Part shown: positions 25,782-34,030 of the stretch, piece by piece
How the letters are laid out: every line of letters starts with the position of its first letter
Numbering within the stretch: position 1 is the first letter of the stretch
Source of the DNA: CAVZBW01 sp963778465
Lineage (GTDB): Bacteria; Actinomycetota; Acidimicrobiia; Acidimicrobiales; RAAP-2
NCBI GenBank assembly: GCA_963778465.1
Contig: CAVZUK010000001.1
Span: 1-64,000 of the forward strand
DNA: 64,000 nt
Direction of reading: 5' to 3'
Position numbers and translations under genes: made by a program
The notes under the pieces: model-generated
Seen by the model: only the letters and a program-made list of their open reading frames with translations
Told to the model about the DNA's origin: nothing
The model's database searches: none

Positions 25782-26792
25782 GTGAACGACGAGATCGAAC
25801 AACTGCGAGAGACGCTGCGCGGCGCCCTTGGAACCCGGGACGAGACGCCGCCGACGATCGACCCGCAGTGGCGCCGGCGATGGGGCCAGCTCGCCGCGCT
25901 CGGACTTCCCGCCCTGTGCGCGCCGGAGGACCGGGGCGGCCTGGGGTTCCACGTCGAGGCGGCCGTGGCCGGCGCGCTCGAGCTCGGCGCTGCGCTGCAC
26001 GGCTCTCCCTTTGCCGGCCTGACGGCGAGCGTCTACGCCCTCTCGAGGACCGAGGACCCCGTCGCCGAGGCCGTGCTCACGGGGATCCTCGCAGGTGACC
26101 GGGTTTGCGCCTTTGGGATCCTGGACGCGGGGACGGGCATCGCCCGCGTGGTGGATGGAGTCCCCGAAGCCGACTCGCTCGTCCTCCTCGATCCGTCGCG
26201 TGGCGAGTTCCTGCTCGCCGGCGACGCGTCGGGTTGGACGACCCAGGTGCCCCTCGTTGCCTTCGACGTGAGCCGCACTCATGGCGACGTGGTCGTCGAG
26301 AGCGCCGCAGGCCGCTGGGCCGGGGACGGAGCGACCTCCCGTGACCTCTACGGGCTGCTCCTGTCCGCCGACGCGCTCGGTGGCGTGCAGCGCATGCTCG
26401 ACCGCACCGTCGACTATGCCCGCCAGCGCCGAGGGTTCGGACGCACGATCGGCGGGTTCCAGGCGGTCCAGCACCGCCTGGTCGACCACACGGTGCGGGC
26501 GCGGGGCATGTCGCTCGTGGTCGCGGAGGCGGCCCGGTTGCTCGGTGCAGCCTCGCCGGACGCATCACGGGCCGTCGCGCTGGCCGAGGTGGCCGTCGGC
26601 TCCGATGCCGTGCACATCCTCCACGACCTGGTGCAGCTCACGGGAGCCATCGGCTTCACCTGGGAGTACGGATTGCACCTCTACGAGCGCCGCGCCCATC
26701 AGGACGCGCGGCTGGCCGCCAGTCCCCGGGCGGCGATCCGCCGGCTTGCCGTCATGGAGGGTTGGACGGGTGCAGGTTCAGGACGTGGGTAG
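25782..26792 (+). CDS. Acyl-CoA dehydrogenase-like protein (short, 336 residues)
   Basis: A flavoprotein of the acyl-CoA dehydrogenase family. An N-terminal helical domain (W-G-Q-L-A-A-L-G-L-P-A-L) is followed by a reduced middle beta domain and the C-terminal helical domain (A-L-G-G-V-Q-R-M-L-D, then Y-A-R-Q-R-R-G-F-G-R-T-I-G-G-F-Q-A-V-Q-H, then G-A-I-G-F-T-W-E). At ~336 residues it is shorter than canonical enzymes (~380), like the partner subunits of alpha2beta2 dehydrogenases in actinobacterial steroid catabolism. It starts with GTG and overlaps the 3' end of the next dehydrogenase tail-to-tail by 15 bp. Its partner subunit may be encoded there. Confidence 0.85.
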   Translation: MNDEIEQLRETLRGALGTRDETPPTIDPQWRRRWGQLAALGLPALCAPEDRGGLGFHVEAAVAGALELGAALHGSPFAGLTASVYALSRTEDPVAEAVLTGILAGDRVCAFGILDAGTGIARVVDGVPEADSLVLLDPSRGEFLLAGDASGWTTQVPLVAFDVSRTHGDVVVESAAGRWAGDGATSRDLYGLLLSADALGGVQRMLDRTVDYARQRRGFGRTIGGFQAVQHRLVDHTVRARGMSLVVAEAARLLGAASPDASRAVALAEVAVGSDAVHILHDLVQLTGAIGFTWEYGLHLYERRAHQDARLAASPRAAIRRLAVMEGWTGAGSGRG

Positions 26793-27929
26793 CCCGAGGA
26801 TGCGGGTGGCGACGAGATTGCGTTGGATCTGCGACGTGCCGCCCATGACGCTCTGGGCGCGGCTGTAGAGGTAGGCCTTGAGCCAGGTGTCGGCGCCGTT
26901 CGCCGGATCCGCCTCCCCGCCTCCAGGGCCGGTGCCACCGATGGCGAGGGCGGCGTGGCCGATCGTCTGCTCCGTCCAGGTCATCAAGAGCTTGTCGACC
27001 GAGCCCTGCGCGCCGCCGCTCGTGCCGTCGAGGCGCTCCGAGAGGCGGCGGGAAACGTGGTGGCGCAGCATGTCGGACTCGACGATCGCCCAGCCCAGCT
27101 CGCGTCGCTGTTCCGCGCTGCCGCGAGCCGGATCCTGCCTCGCCGCCGAGACCAGCTCGTTGACCAGCTTGCGGTAGCGCGCCACGTACCCCAGCTCGCC
27201 GGGCTCTCGCTCGTGGCTCACCACGGTCATCGCCAGCGCCCACCCGTCACCCGGCGCTCCGATCATGTCGTCGGCTGGGACACGGACCCCGTCGAAGGTC
27301 ACCTCGCCAAACTCCCTGGTGATCCCGTTGATCATCCTGATCGGCCGCTGCTCGATGCCGGGCTGGCCCATCGCCACGACGAACGCCGAGATCCCCTTGT
27401 GCCGGGGGACGTCGTGTGCGGTTCGTGCGAGGACCAGGCACCAGTCGGCCTCGTCCGAGTAGCTGGTCCACACCTTGCGGCCGCTGATGACGTAGTGCCC
27501 GCCGTCGAGGTCGGCCCGCGTTCGCAGCGAGGCCAGGTCCGAGCCGGCGTCCGGCTCGCTGAAGCCCTGGCACCACCGGTCGCGCCCGCTCACCATCCCG
27601 GGCAGGAACCGCTCCTTGTTGGCCTCGCTGCCGTGTTCGAGGATCCCGTGGACGAGATAGCCGAGCCCCGGGCGCGGCGGTGCGCCGGCGGCGGTCAACT
27701 CCTCGTCCACGATCACGTCATAGACGCTCGAGAGCCCGTGGCCACCGATCTCCTCCGGCCACGACAGACCGAAGAACCCGGCGTCGTAGAGGGCACGGTG
27801 CCATGCCGCCATCCCCCGCCAGTACTCGTCGTCCGTCGACGAGGTCGGCAAACCGGGGTTGTGGTCGACGAGCCAGGCCCGTAGCCGCCGGCGGAGGTCC
27901 GCCTCTGCCGGGGAGTCACCGAAGTCCAT
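26778..27929 (-). CDS. Acyl-CoA dehydrogenase (full-length)
   Basis: 383 residues with all family landmarks: W-C-Q-G-F-S-E-P-D-A-G-S-D-L-A (FAD/substrate loop), I-S-G-R-K-V-W-T-S-Y, H-K-G-I-S-A-F-V-V, and the C-terminal M-G-G-T-S-Q-I-Q-R-N. It oxidises an acyl-CoA at the alpha-beta position, passing electrons to ETF. The ATG lies 14 bp inside the 3' end of the upstream dehydrogenase gene, so the two are translationally linked and probably form a heteromeric enzyme. In-frame extension upstream would translate the 15-bp repeat and is not likely to be used. Confidence 0.9.
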   Translation of the reverse strand: MDFGDSPAEADLRRRLRAWLVDHNPGLPTSSTDDEYWRGMAAWHRALYDAGFFGLSWPEEIGGHGLSSVYDVIVDEELTAAGAPPRPGLGYLVHGILEHGSEANKERFLPGMVSGRDRWCQGFSEPDAGSDLASLRTRADLDGGHYVISGRKVWTSYSDEADWCLVLARTAHDVPRHKGISAFVVAMGQPGIEQRPIRMINGITREFGEVTFDGVRVPADDMIGAPGDGWALAMTVVSHEREPGELGYVARYRKLVNELVSAARQDPARGSAEQRRELGWAIVESDMLRHHVSRRLSERLDGTSGGAQGSVDKLLMTWTEQTIGHAALAIGGTGPGGGEADPANGADTWLKAYLYSRAQSVMGGTSQIQRNLVATRILGLPTS

Positions 27930-29016
27930 CGCCACCACCGACGCGCCCTTGCGTAAGACCCTGTTGCGTAAGACCCTGTTGCGTAAGACCCTGTTGCGTA
28001 AGACCCTGTTGCGTAAGACCCTGTTGCGAGAGATCCCGTTGCAACGGTTGCTGCGAAAGGCCTTGAGAGGAGAGCACCCGCTCGAGGCTCGGCCCGACGC
28101 CGCCCAGCAACTCCGCCGAGGCCAGAGCCCTGCGCAGGAACACGTGGGCCATGCACTCCCACGTGTTGCCGATCCCGCCGTGCACCTGGATCGCCGCCTC
28201 GCACACCTCCCGACTCGCTCGGGCGCAGTACGCCTTGGCGGCCGCCGCCGCCGCCAGCGCCTCCGTCGGGGGCAGGGCGTCGACGGCCCATGCGGCATGC
28301 AGCATGATGCTGCGCGACCCCTCTGCCGCGACGTGCGCGTCGGCCAGGAGGTGCTGCACAGCCTGGAACGACCCGATGGCCACCCCGAACTGCCGGCGTA
28401 CCCTCGCGTAGTCACAGGCCAGCTCGACCGCGCCCCGCATCACCCCCACGAGGTCGGCGCACGTCAGCGACAGTCCCAGTGCGGTCCACCTGCCGAGGTC
28501 GTCGGTGGGCACGGCACCGATCGGGGTCCCGCCCGGGCCGGCATGGGCCAGACGCCGGGTCAGGTCGGCCGCCACGGCGGTCGGTCCGACGGGAAGCTCG
28601 ACGACCTGGCCCTGGCGGAGGCCCAACGCCAGCGACGCGCCGGCGGCGTCGACGGCCAGCGAGTCGCCGAGTTCGGCGAGGTCCGCGCTCAGCGCCACCG
28701 TCTCCCGCCCGGCGGCAGCCGCGCCGATCAGGCGACGCAGCTCGGTCGCGAGCGTTGGCCCCACGAACGGTGTGTCGGCGAGTCCGCGCCCCAGCTCCTC
28801 CGCGACGATCGCCGTCTCGATGCCCGAGCCCCAGGCCCCGCCCTCGCCGGTCGCGGAGCGCAGCTCCCGCCAGCCCGACGCCTCCACGGCCGCGTCGATC
28901 TTGGCCCTTCGCTCCGCGTCGTCGAGATCGGCCACCCCCTTCGGGCCGAGCCGCCCGACGACCTGCTTCACGGAATCGCGCAGCGCCTCCTGCTCGGGGG
29001 AGGGACGCACGTCCAT
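27916..29016 (-). CDS. Acyl-CoA dehydrogenase with repetitive C-terminal tail
   Basis: About 366 residues. Helical N-terminal domain (P-S-P-E-Q-E-A-L-R-D-S-V) and C-terminal domain (A-L-G-L-S-L-T-C-A-D-L-V-G-V-M, then R-R-Q-F-G-V-A-I-G-S-F-Q-A-V-Q-H, then V-H-G-G-I-G-N-T-W-E) match short actinobacterial dehydrogenase subunits. The last ~45 residues after S-L-E-R-V-L are not family sequence: they contain Q-Q-G-L-T repeated five times, encoded by a perfect 15-bp minisatellite, and end G-G-G-D-G-L-R. The gene is divergent from the P450 and overlaps the next dehydrogenase by 14 bp. A copy-number change in the repeat would alter tail length and keep the overlap in phase. Confidence 0.87.
   Translation of the reverse strand: MDVRPSPEQEALRDSVKQVVGRLGPKGVADLDDAERRAKIDAAVEASGWRELRSATGEGGAWGSGIETAIVAEELGRGLADTPFVGPTLATELRRLIGAAAAGRETVALSADLAELGDSLAVDAAGASLALGLRQGQVVELPVGPTAVAADLTRRLAHAGPGGTPIGAVPTDDLGRWTALGLSLTCADLVGVMRGAVELACDYARVRRQFGVAIGSFQAVQHLLADAHVAAEGSRSIMLHAAWAVDALPPTEALAAAAAAKAYCARASREVCEAAIQVHGGIGNTWECMAHVFLRRALASAELLGGVGPSLERVLSSQGLSQQPLQRDLSQQGLTQQGLTQQGLTQQGLTQQGLTQGRVGGGDGLR
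27951..28040. repeat. 15-bp minisatellite, five perfect copies
   Basis: GCGTAAGACCCTGTT (plus strand) is repeated five times without a mismatch from 27951 to 28025, followed by a degenerate copy GCGAGAGATCCCGTT. On the coding strand it specifies Q-Q-G-L-T units in the C-terminal tail of the upstream dehydrogenase. It sits just before the start codon of the downstream one. Perfect identity points to recent expansion. Confidence 0.95.
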
Positions 29017-29118
29017 CAGGCATCCTCCATGGGCGTGGCTTCCTCGGGACCGGCGCGAAGGGGGCCGGGACGATGCGCCATGTCGAACCACACTACCTCG
29101 CCGCCGAATCGTTCTCGA

Positions 29119-29134
29119 AGGCGACGTCGATTTC
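29119..29134. promoter_or_regulatory. Candidate operator in the P450/dehydrogenase divergent promoter
   Basis: On the minus strand this reads GAAATCGACGTCGCCT, matching 13 of 16 positions of GAAATCGAATTCGACT found upstream of the SMP-30 gene. It contains the palindrome GACGTC. It lies in the 277-bp gap between the divergent acyl-CoA dehydrogenase and P450 genes, where a repressor site would be expected. The adjacent TetR protein is the obvious candidate binder. Confidence 0.4.
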
Positions 29135-29293
29135 ATCTATCTTGGCGGTCGTGGCCGCGTCCCCGTGCCTCGGTGTGGGAGCGTGTCGTGTCGCAGCGAG
29201 CTGGCGGAGCGCCGGCGGGTCGGCCGATCGGTGGCCGGCGGTCGACCGCTCCCGCTCCCGTCTCCGACCGTGATCGCAAGGGAGGGTTATCCG

Positions 29294-30487
29294 GTGACCA
29301 TGACCAGTGACATCTACTACGACCCGTTCGATGTCGAGATCGACAAGGATCCCCACCCACTGTGGCACCGGATGCGCGACGAGGCGCCCCTCTACTACAA
29401 CGAGCGGTTCAACTTCTACGCGCTCAGCCGCTACGACGACGTCGAGCAAGCCCTCGTCGATTGGGACACCTACCGCTCCGGTCAGGGGTCGACGCTCGAG
29501 ATCATCATGGCGAACATGGAGATCCCCCCGGGGCTCATCTTGTTCGAAGATCCGCCGGTGCACGACGTCCATCGGGGTCTGCTCTCACGGGTGTTCACCC
29601 CGAGGAAGATGAACGCCATCGAGCCCAAGGTGCGCGAGTTCTGCGCCCGCACGCTCGACCCGCTCGTCGGGACCGGCCGCTTCGACTTCATCACCGACCT
29701 GGGCGCGGTGATGCCCATGCTCACCATCGGCATGCTCCTCGGCATTCCCGAGAAGGACCAGGTGGCCATCCGAGACCGGATCGACGAAGGTCTGCGGATC
29801 AAGGAGGACGAGGAGGTGCCGACCAACGACGTGCTCGGGGCGGGGGCCGAGATCTTCTCGGAGTACATCGACTGGCGCGCCGACAACCCGACCGACGACC
29901 TGATGACCGAGATGCTCAACGCCGAGTTCGACGACGAGACCGGCGCGAGGCGGCGGCTCACCCGGGACGAGGTGCTGACCTACGTGATGCTGCTCGCCGG
30001 GGCGGGCAACGAGACGACGACCCGCCTGATCGGCTGGACCGGCGCCGTGCTCTCGGAAAATCCGGACCAGAGGAGGGAGCTGGCAACCGACCGCTCGCTG
30101 GTGCCCAAGGCCATAGAGGAGATCCTCCGCTTCGAGGCGCCCTCGCCGGTGCAGGCCAGGGTCATGACCCGCGACGTCGAGCACCACGGGCACAAGGTTG
30201 CTGCCGGCAGCATCATGGTGCTGCTCAACGGATCGGGCAACCGTGACGACCGCCACTTCCCAGACGGCGACCGGTTCGACATCCACCGCACCATCGACCA
30301 CCACCTGAGCTTCGGCTACGGCATCCACTTCTGCCTGGGCGCGGCGCTGGCGCGCCTGGAGGGTCGGGTGGCGCTCGACGAGGTGCTGCAGCGCTTCCCC
30401 GATTGGCAGGTCGACTGGGACTCGGTGGTGCAGGCACACACCCCGACGGTGCGGGGGTGGGAGAGGCTGCCTGCGGCAGTAGCCTGA
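29294..30487 (+). CDS. Cytochrome P450
   Basis: A soluble P450 of ~397 residues. The I-helix oxygen-binding motif is A-G-A-G-N-E-T-T-T-R, the K-helix ExxR is E-E-I-L-R, and the heme-binding loop is F-G-Y-G-I-H-F-C-L-G-A-A-L-A-R-L-E with the axial Cys. The GTG at 29294 is seven bases from GGAGGG; the ATG two codons later is an alternative. It would hydroxylate or otherwise monooxygenate a hydrophobic substrate using a ferredoxin and reductase not encoded here. It precedes the TetR gene by four bases, so they are cotranscribed. The context suggests it begins attack on the substrate of the island. Confidence 0.93.
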   Translation: MTMTSDIYYDPFDVEIDKDPHPLWHRMRDEAPLYYNERFNFYALSRYDDVEQALVDWDTYRSGQGSTLEIIMANMEIPPGLILFEDPPVHDVHRGLLSRVFTPRKMNAIEPKVREFCARTLDPLVGTGRFDFITDLGAVMPMLTIGMLLGIPEKDQVAIRDRIDEGLRIKEDEEVPTNDVLGAGAEIFSEYIDWRADNPTDDLMTEMLNAEFDDETGARRRLTRDEVLTYVMLLAGAGNETTTRLIGWTGAVLSENPDQRRELATDRSLVPKAIEEILRFEAPSPVQARVMTRDVEHHGHKVAAGSIMVLLNGSGNRDDRHFPDGDRFDIHRTIDHHLSFGYGIHFCLGAALARLEGRVALDEVLQRFPDWQVDWDSVVQAHTPTVRGWERLPAAVA

Positions 30488-30491
30488 CCCG

Positions 30492-31667
30492 GTGAACGAC
30501 GTGGCGGCCTCCGAGACCGCTGTCGCCGGAGCCGCCCGAGCCGCGCCACGCTCGCCGAAGGGGGCGAGGACCCGCGCCCGCCTCGTAGACGCGGCCAAGC
30601 GAGTGTTCGAACGCGACGGCTTCCTCGAGGCCCGCATCGTCGACATCGCGGAGACGGCCCAGATCGCGCCCGGGTCCTTCTACCACTACTTCGACTCCAA
30701 GGAGCAGATCTTCCGCGAGGTCGCGCAGGACCAGGAGGAGCGTCTGACGGCGCCGGCCGGCGAGGGGTCGCCGACATCCGTGGCACCCGACGCATCGCCC
30801 TGGGACCGGATCCGGCGGGCCAACCGCCTCTACCTCGAGCGCTACCGCGACGAGGCGGCGCTCATGGGCGTGATCGAACAGGTGTCGCGGTACGACGCGG
30901 AGGTCAACGCAGCGCGCATGGCGACGATGAAGCACTTCGTCGAGCGCGCCGAGCGCGCCATACGTCGCCTCCAACGCGCGGGCCAGGTCGACCGGCGGAT
31001 CAAGCCGTCGACGGCGGCAGACGCGCTTGGCGCGATGGTGGCCCGCTTCGCCGAGCTCTGGCTCGTCCAGGGCTACCGCGACTACGACTTCGACGAGGCC
31101 GTCGAGCAGCTCACGGTCCTCTGGGGCAATGCCCTCGGCCTCGCCCCCGACCCCGCGCCCCGCCGGCGACGGCGGTACGCTCGTGCGCTCGGCGCTCGGC
31201 GCTCGGCGCTCGGGGCTCAGGGGTCGGTCCGGGCTCGCCCGGAGCGCTTGGTCGAGGCCTCCGAGGCCACCTTGGGCCTGACGACCTTGCCCGACGCCGT
31301 GCGGGGCAGGGGGCCGTCCCAGACCACGAGCTCCTCGGGGAGCTTGCGGCGCGCCGTCCCCCCTCGCAACAGGTGGGCGATCACGTCCTCCAGGGCGATC
31401 GCCACGCCCGGCTCGGCAACGACGGCGACCACGAGGCGTTCGCCGGTCGTCGGGTCCGACACGCCGAACGCGGCGCATTCGCTCGCCCCCGCGAGCCCGG
31501 CCAGCGCCGCGTCGATCTCGTCGAGCGAGATCTTCAGGCCGTTGCGGTTGACCACGTCCTTGAGGCGACCCACCACGGTGAGCCGGCCCCCGCTCATCTC
31601 GACGAGGTCGCCGCTGCGGAACCAGCCCTCCGGCAAGGCCGCGGCATCGTCCTCGGGGTTGGCGTAG
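30492..31667 (+). CDS. TetR family regulator whose expected stop codon is missing
   Basis: The N-terminal helix-turn-helix is clear (A-R-L-V-D-A-A-K-R-V-F-E-R-D-G-F-L, then I-A-E-T-A-Q-I-A-P-G-S-F-Y-H-Y-F-D-S-K-E). A normal ligand-binding domain ends around L-T-V-L-W-G-N-A-L-G-L-A, about residue 220. The frame then runs on ~170 codons, passing four copies of a 7-bp repeat and ~450 bp antisense to the CoA ligase. That part is surely not native protein. A one-base change at the heptamer run would bring a stop at ~31279. Cotranscribed with the P450; probably controls the island through the 16-bp motif. Confidence 0.8.
   Translation: MNDVAASETAVAGAARAAPRSPKGARTRARLVDAAKRVFERDGFLEARIVDIAETAQIAPGSFYHYFDSKEQIFREVAQDQEERLTAPAGEGSPTSVAPDASPWDRIRRANRLYLERYRDEAALMGVIEQVSRYDAEVNAARMATMKHFVERAERAIRRLQRAGQVDRRIKPSTAADALGAMVARFAELWLVQGYRDYDFDEAVEQLTVLWGNALGLAPDPAPRRRRRYARALGARRSALGAQGSVRARPERLVEASEATLGLTTLPDAVRGRGPSQTTSSSGSLRRAVPPRNRWAITSSRAIATPGSATTATTRRSPVVGSDTPNAAHSLAPASPASAASISSSEIFRPLRLTTSLRRPTTVSRPPLISTRSPLRNQPSGKAAASSSGLA
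31185..31212. repeat. Heptanucleotide repeat (GCGCTCG)x4 at the end of the tetR frame
   Basis: Four perfect copies of GCGCTCG lie between the natural end of the TetR domain and the 3' end of the CoA ligase. Because 7 is not a multiple of 3, gain or loss of a copy changes the TetR reading frame and hence its C-terminus. Confidence 0.85.
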
Positions 31668-32761
31668 CCGAGGAACACCCCGGGCCCGCGGAGCAACCCC
31701 TCCTGCGGATGGTCGACCGAGCCCACGCGCACCTCGCTTCCCGGCATGAGCGCCCCGTCGTCCGACAGCCGTCGCTCGCGGTCGTCGTCGGGGAGGCTTC
31801 CCGTGAAGTTGGGAGCCTCCGACGAGCCGTACACCCGAGCGATCTCGATGCCGAACCGGTCGGTCGCCCACTCGAGCAGCGGACGCGGGAGCATCGCGCC
31901 GCCGAGTGCGAGCGTCCGTAGGGCGATGCGGTCCTCGCCCGTCGCCTGGGCGGATCGCAGCAGTCGCTCGGCGATGACCGGCGCCCCCCCGAGGATCGTC
32001 GCCCCCTCACGGTTGAGCCGGTCGAGCGAGTGGTGGGGCTCGAACCGGTCGTCGAGCACGAGGGCGGCGTGGCAGTCGGCGGCGAGATGCATCTGCATGA
32101 TGCCGGCGATGCTGGTCAGCGGGCTCACGAGGTACAGCACACTCTCGTGGTCGGCGGACGTGATGCGCGCCATGTTGGCGGCGCCGGCCGTGAGGGTGTT
32201 GAGCGAGTGCACGACGCCCTTCGGCCGGCCGGTCGTCCCCGAGGTGAACAGGATCAGGGCCGGGGCATCGCGGCCGGGCTCGGGTATCGACCGGCCGTCG
32301 GCGGGCGTCCCGTCGCCGAAGGACTCGAGCGCCAGCACGCCCTCGTCCCGCCGACCGACGAGCCGGGCGCGCTCGTGCCGGGGTGCGACGACCAGCGCCC
32401 GGGGGAGGAGGTCCAGCGCGTGGGCCATGTCCGCCGGCCCACAGCGACGATCGAGGACGAGCACGGTGAGGCCGGAGCGCAGGATCGAGTGGTAGGCGAC
32501 CACGCCCTCGACCGTGTTGCCGGTCACGAGGACGACGCCGCGCCCGGGATCGCTCAGCCCGTCGAGCAAGGCGGCACCCGCGGCGACGGCCGTGGCGAGC
32601 TGCGCCCGGGTCAGCCGCCGGGCTTCGTCTGCAACGGCGAGAGCGTCAGGACGTCGGAGGGCGGCCGACTCGATGCCGTCGGCCAGCCGGCGACCGTCCC
32701 ACCAGCCCTCGGACCGGTACCGCTCGGCGCGGTCGCCGGATACGATTGAATTCGAAATCAG
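31217..32761 (-). CDS. AMP-dependent acyl-CoA synthetase/ligase
   Basis: An ANL-superfamily adenylating enzyme of ~514 residues. The P-loop is I-L-F-T-S-G-T-T-G-R-P-K-G-V-V-H. A5 is V-Y-G-S-S-E-A-P, A7 is F-R-S-G-D-L-V, A8 is G-R-L-K-D-V-V-N-R-N-G-L-K-I-S and the catalytic A10 Lys is in R-T-A-S-G-K-V-V. It activates a carboxylic acid to its CoA thioester. The start is unusual. Homology begins R-A-E-R-Y-R-S-E-G-W-W, ten residues after a CTG (32761) that has AAGGGAG six bases upstream. The nearest ATG (32842) coincides head-to-head with the divergent amidohydrolase start and would add an Arg-rich extension. The candidate operator overlaps the CTG. Confidence 0.87.
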   Translation of the reverse strand: MISNSIVSGDRAERYRSEGWWDGRRLADGIESAALRRPDALAVADEARRLTRAQLATAVAAGAALLDGLSDPGRGVVLVTGNTVEGVVAYHSILRSGLTVLVLDRRCGPADMAHALDLLPRALVVAPRHERARLVGRRDEGVLALESFGDGTPADGRSIPEPGRDAPALILFTSGTTGRPKGVVHSLNTLTAGAANMARITSADHESVLYLVSPLTSIAGIMQMHLAADCHAALVLDDRFEPHHSLDRLNREGATILGGAPVIAERLLRSAQATGEDRIALRTLALGGAMLPRPLLEWATDRFGIEIARVYGSSEAPNFTGSLPDDDRERRLSDDGALMPGSEVRVGSVDHPQEGLLRGPGVFLGYANPEDDAAALPEGWFRSGDLVEMSGGRLTVVGRLKDVVNRNGLKISLDEIDAALAGLAGASECAAFGVSDPTTGERLVVAVVAEPGVAIALEDVIAHLLRGGTARRKLPEELVVWDGPLPRTASGKVVRPKVASEASTKRSGRARTDP

Positions 32762-32769
32762 ATTCGACT
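32754..32769. promoter_or_regulatory. Candidate operator between CoA ligase and amidohydrolase
   Basis: GAAATCAGATTCGACT differs at only two central positions from GAAATCGAATTCGACT found upstream of the SMP-30 gene. An additional GAATTC (32749-32754) adjoins it. It lies in the divergent promoter and overlaps the likely ribosome-binding site and CTG start of the ligase, a position from which a bound TetR dimer would block expression in both directions. Confidence 0.5.
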
Positions 32770-32840
32770 CCCTTTCAGATATGACTTCGGGGCCTCGAGG
32801 GCGCCCGGGGCGCCGAGGCCGCCTCACGGAGCGTGCTGCC

Positions 32841-34022
32841 ATGCCGAGCGATGCCGGGATCTTCGACTTCGACAACCACTACTACGAGCCCGAGGACGCC
32901 TTCACGAGGCACCAGGAACGACGCCTCGGCAACCGCGGCATCCGGTGGGCGCACGTCGACGGCAAGCGTCGGCTCCTCGTCGGAGGGGCCATCAACTCCT
33001 ACGTCGCCAACCCGACCTTCGATCCCGTCTCGAGGCCCGGCGCGCTCTACGACTGGTATCGCGGCAACCCCCGGCGGCAGTCGATCCGGGAGGCGTTCGG
33101 GGAGCTCGAGCCCATTCGGCCCGAGTACCGCGACCGGGAGGCCCGAATCGAGGTGATGGACCGGCAGGGCCTCTCGGGGATCGTGCTCTTCCCGACCCTC
33201 GGCGTGGGCATCGAAGATGCGCTCAAGCACGACCCCGAGGCCTGCGTCGAGGTGTTCCGTGCCTTCAACCGCTGGCTCGACGAGGACTGGGGTTTCCGGT
33301 ACCGGGACCGCATACTGGCCGTGCCCTACGTCCCGTTGCTCGATCCGGTGGCGGCCGGCGCCGAGCTGCGGCGTGTCCTCGACGCCGGTGCCGCCGTCGT
33401 CAACGTGCGGAACGGGCCCGTCCCCGTTCCCGGCGGGTACCGTTCGCCGTTCGATCCCCTCTACGACCCGTTTTGGTCGCTCGCCGCCGAGGCGGGTGTC
33501 GTCGTTGCCACCCACGCCGGCGTCGACGGGTACGACGCCGTGGTGAAGATGTGGGAACCGGAGGGGGGCGAGAGCTCGCTGTTCCGATCGCCCCTTCGCG
33601 GTGTCGTGACAAAGGGGCGAGCCGTGACCGACTTCTACGCCGCGGCCCTGTGCCACCGGCTCTTTGAGCGGCATCCCCGGCTGCGCATGGCGAGCGTGGA
33701 GAACGGGGCCTCCTGGATCCCGGACCTCCTGCACCGCCTCGACGACGCGGCCAACCGCAATCCCGACTACTTCCCCGAGCATCCCCGCGACCTTTTCGGG
33801 GAGCACGTCTGGATCACGCCCTTCTGGGAGGATCGCGTGCCGGAGCTGCTGGGCGACGTCCGAGCCGACCGCCTCCTTCTCGGGTCGGACTGGCCCCACG
33901 CCGAAGGCACTCGGGAGCCCGCCGACTTCGTGTCCGAGGCGCTGCAGGGTCTCCCGGGAGACGACGTCCGCCGGATCGCGCGGGAGAACGCGCTCGAGCT
34001 CCTCGGGGTTTCGCCGGGCTGA
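32841..34022 (+). CDS. Amidohydrolase-2 family protein
   Basis: A 393-residue TIM-barrel hydrolase of the amidohydrolase_2 group. The N-terminal metal motif is F-D-F-D-N-H-Y-Y-E-P; later come V-V-A-T-H-A-G-V-D-G (barrel His), M-A-S-V-E-N-G-A-S-W and L-L-G-S-D-W-P-H-A-E-G (catalytic Asp). Proteins with this N-D-N-H-Y-Y-E start are common in actinobacterial degradation clusters, where they are thought to hydrolyse or decarboxylate intermediates. ATG 32841 places the metal motif ten residues in; ATG 32781 is an in-frame alternative. Divergent from a CoA ligase across the shared motif, and converges on the enoyl-CoA hydratase. Confidence 0.88.
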   Translation: MPSDAGIFDFDNHYYEPEDAFTRHQERRLGNRGIRWAHVDGKRRLLVGGAINSYVANPTFDPVSRPGALYDWYRGNPRRQSIREAFGELEPIRPEYRDREARIEVMDRQGLSGIVLFPTLGVGIEDALKHDPEACVEVFRAFNRWLDEDWGFRYRDRILAVPYVPLLDPVAAGAELRRVLDAGAAVVNVRNGPVPVPGGYRSPFDPLYDPFWSLAAEAGVVVATHAGVDGYDAVVKMWEPEGGESSLFRSPLRGVVTKGRAVTDFYAAALCHRLFERHPRLRMASVENGASWIPDLLHRLDDAANRNPDYFPEHPRDLFGEHVWITPFWEDRVPELLGDVRADRLLLGSDWPHAEGTREPADFVSEALQGLPGDDVRRIARENALELLGVSPG

Positions 34023-34030
34023 CGCCCCCG

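Noticed and set aside
27951..28040. Array considered as a CRISPR
   Set aside because: Units are 15 bp and contiguous without spacers; it is a minisatellite within coding sequence.
28505..29293. Long upstream extension of the P450 frame
   Set aside because: It is antisense to an acyl-CoA dehydrogenase and crosses the divergent promoter; GTG 29294 has a well-placed GGAGGG.
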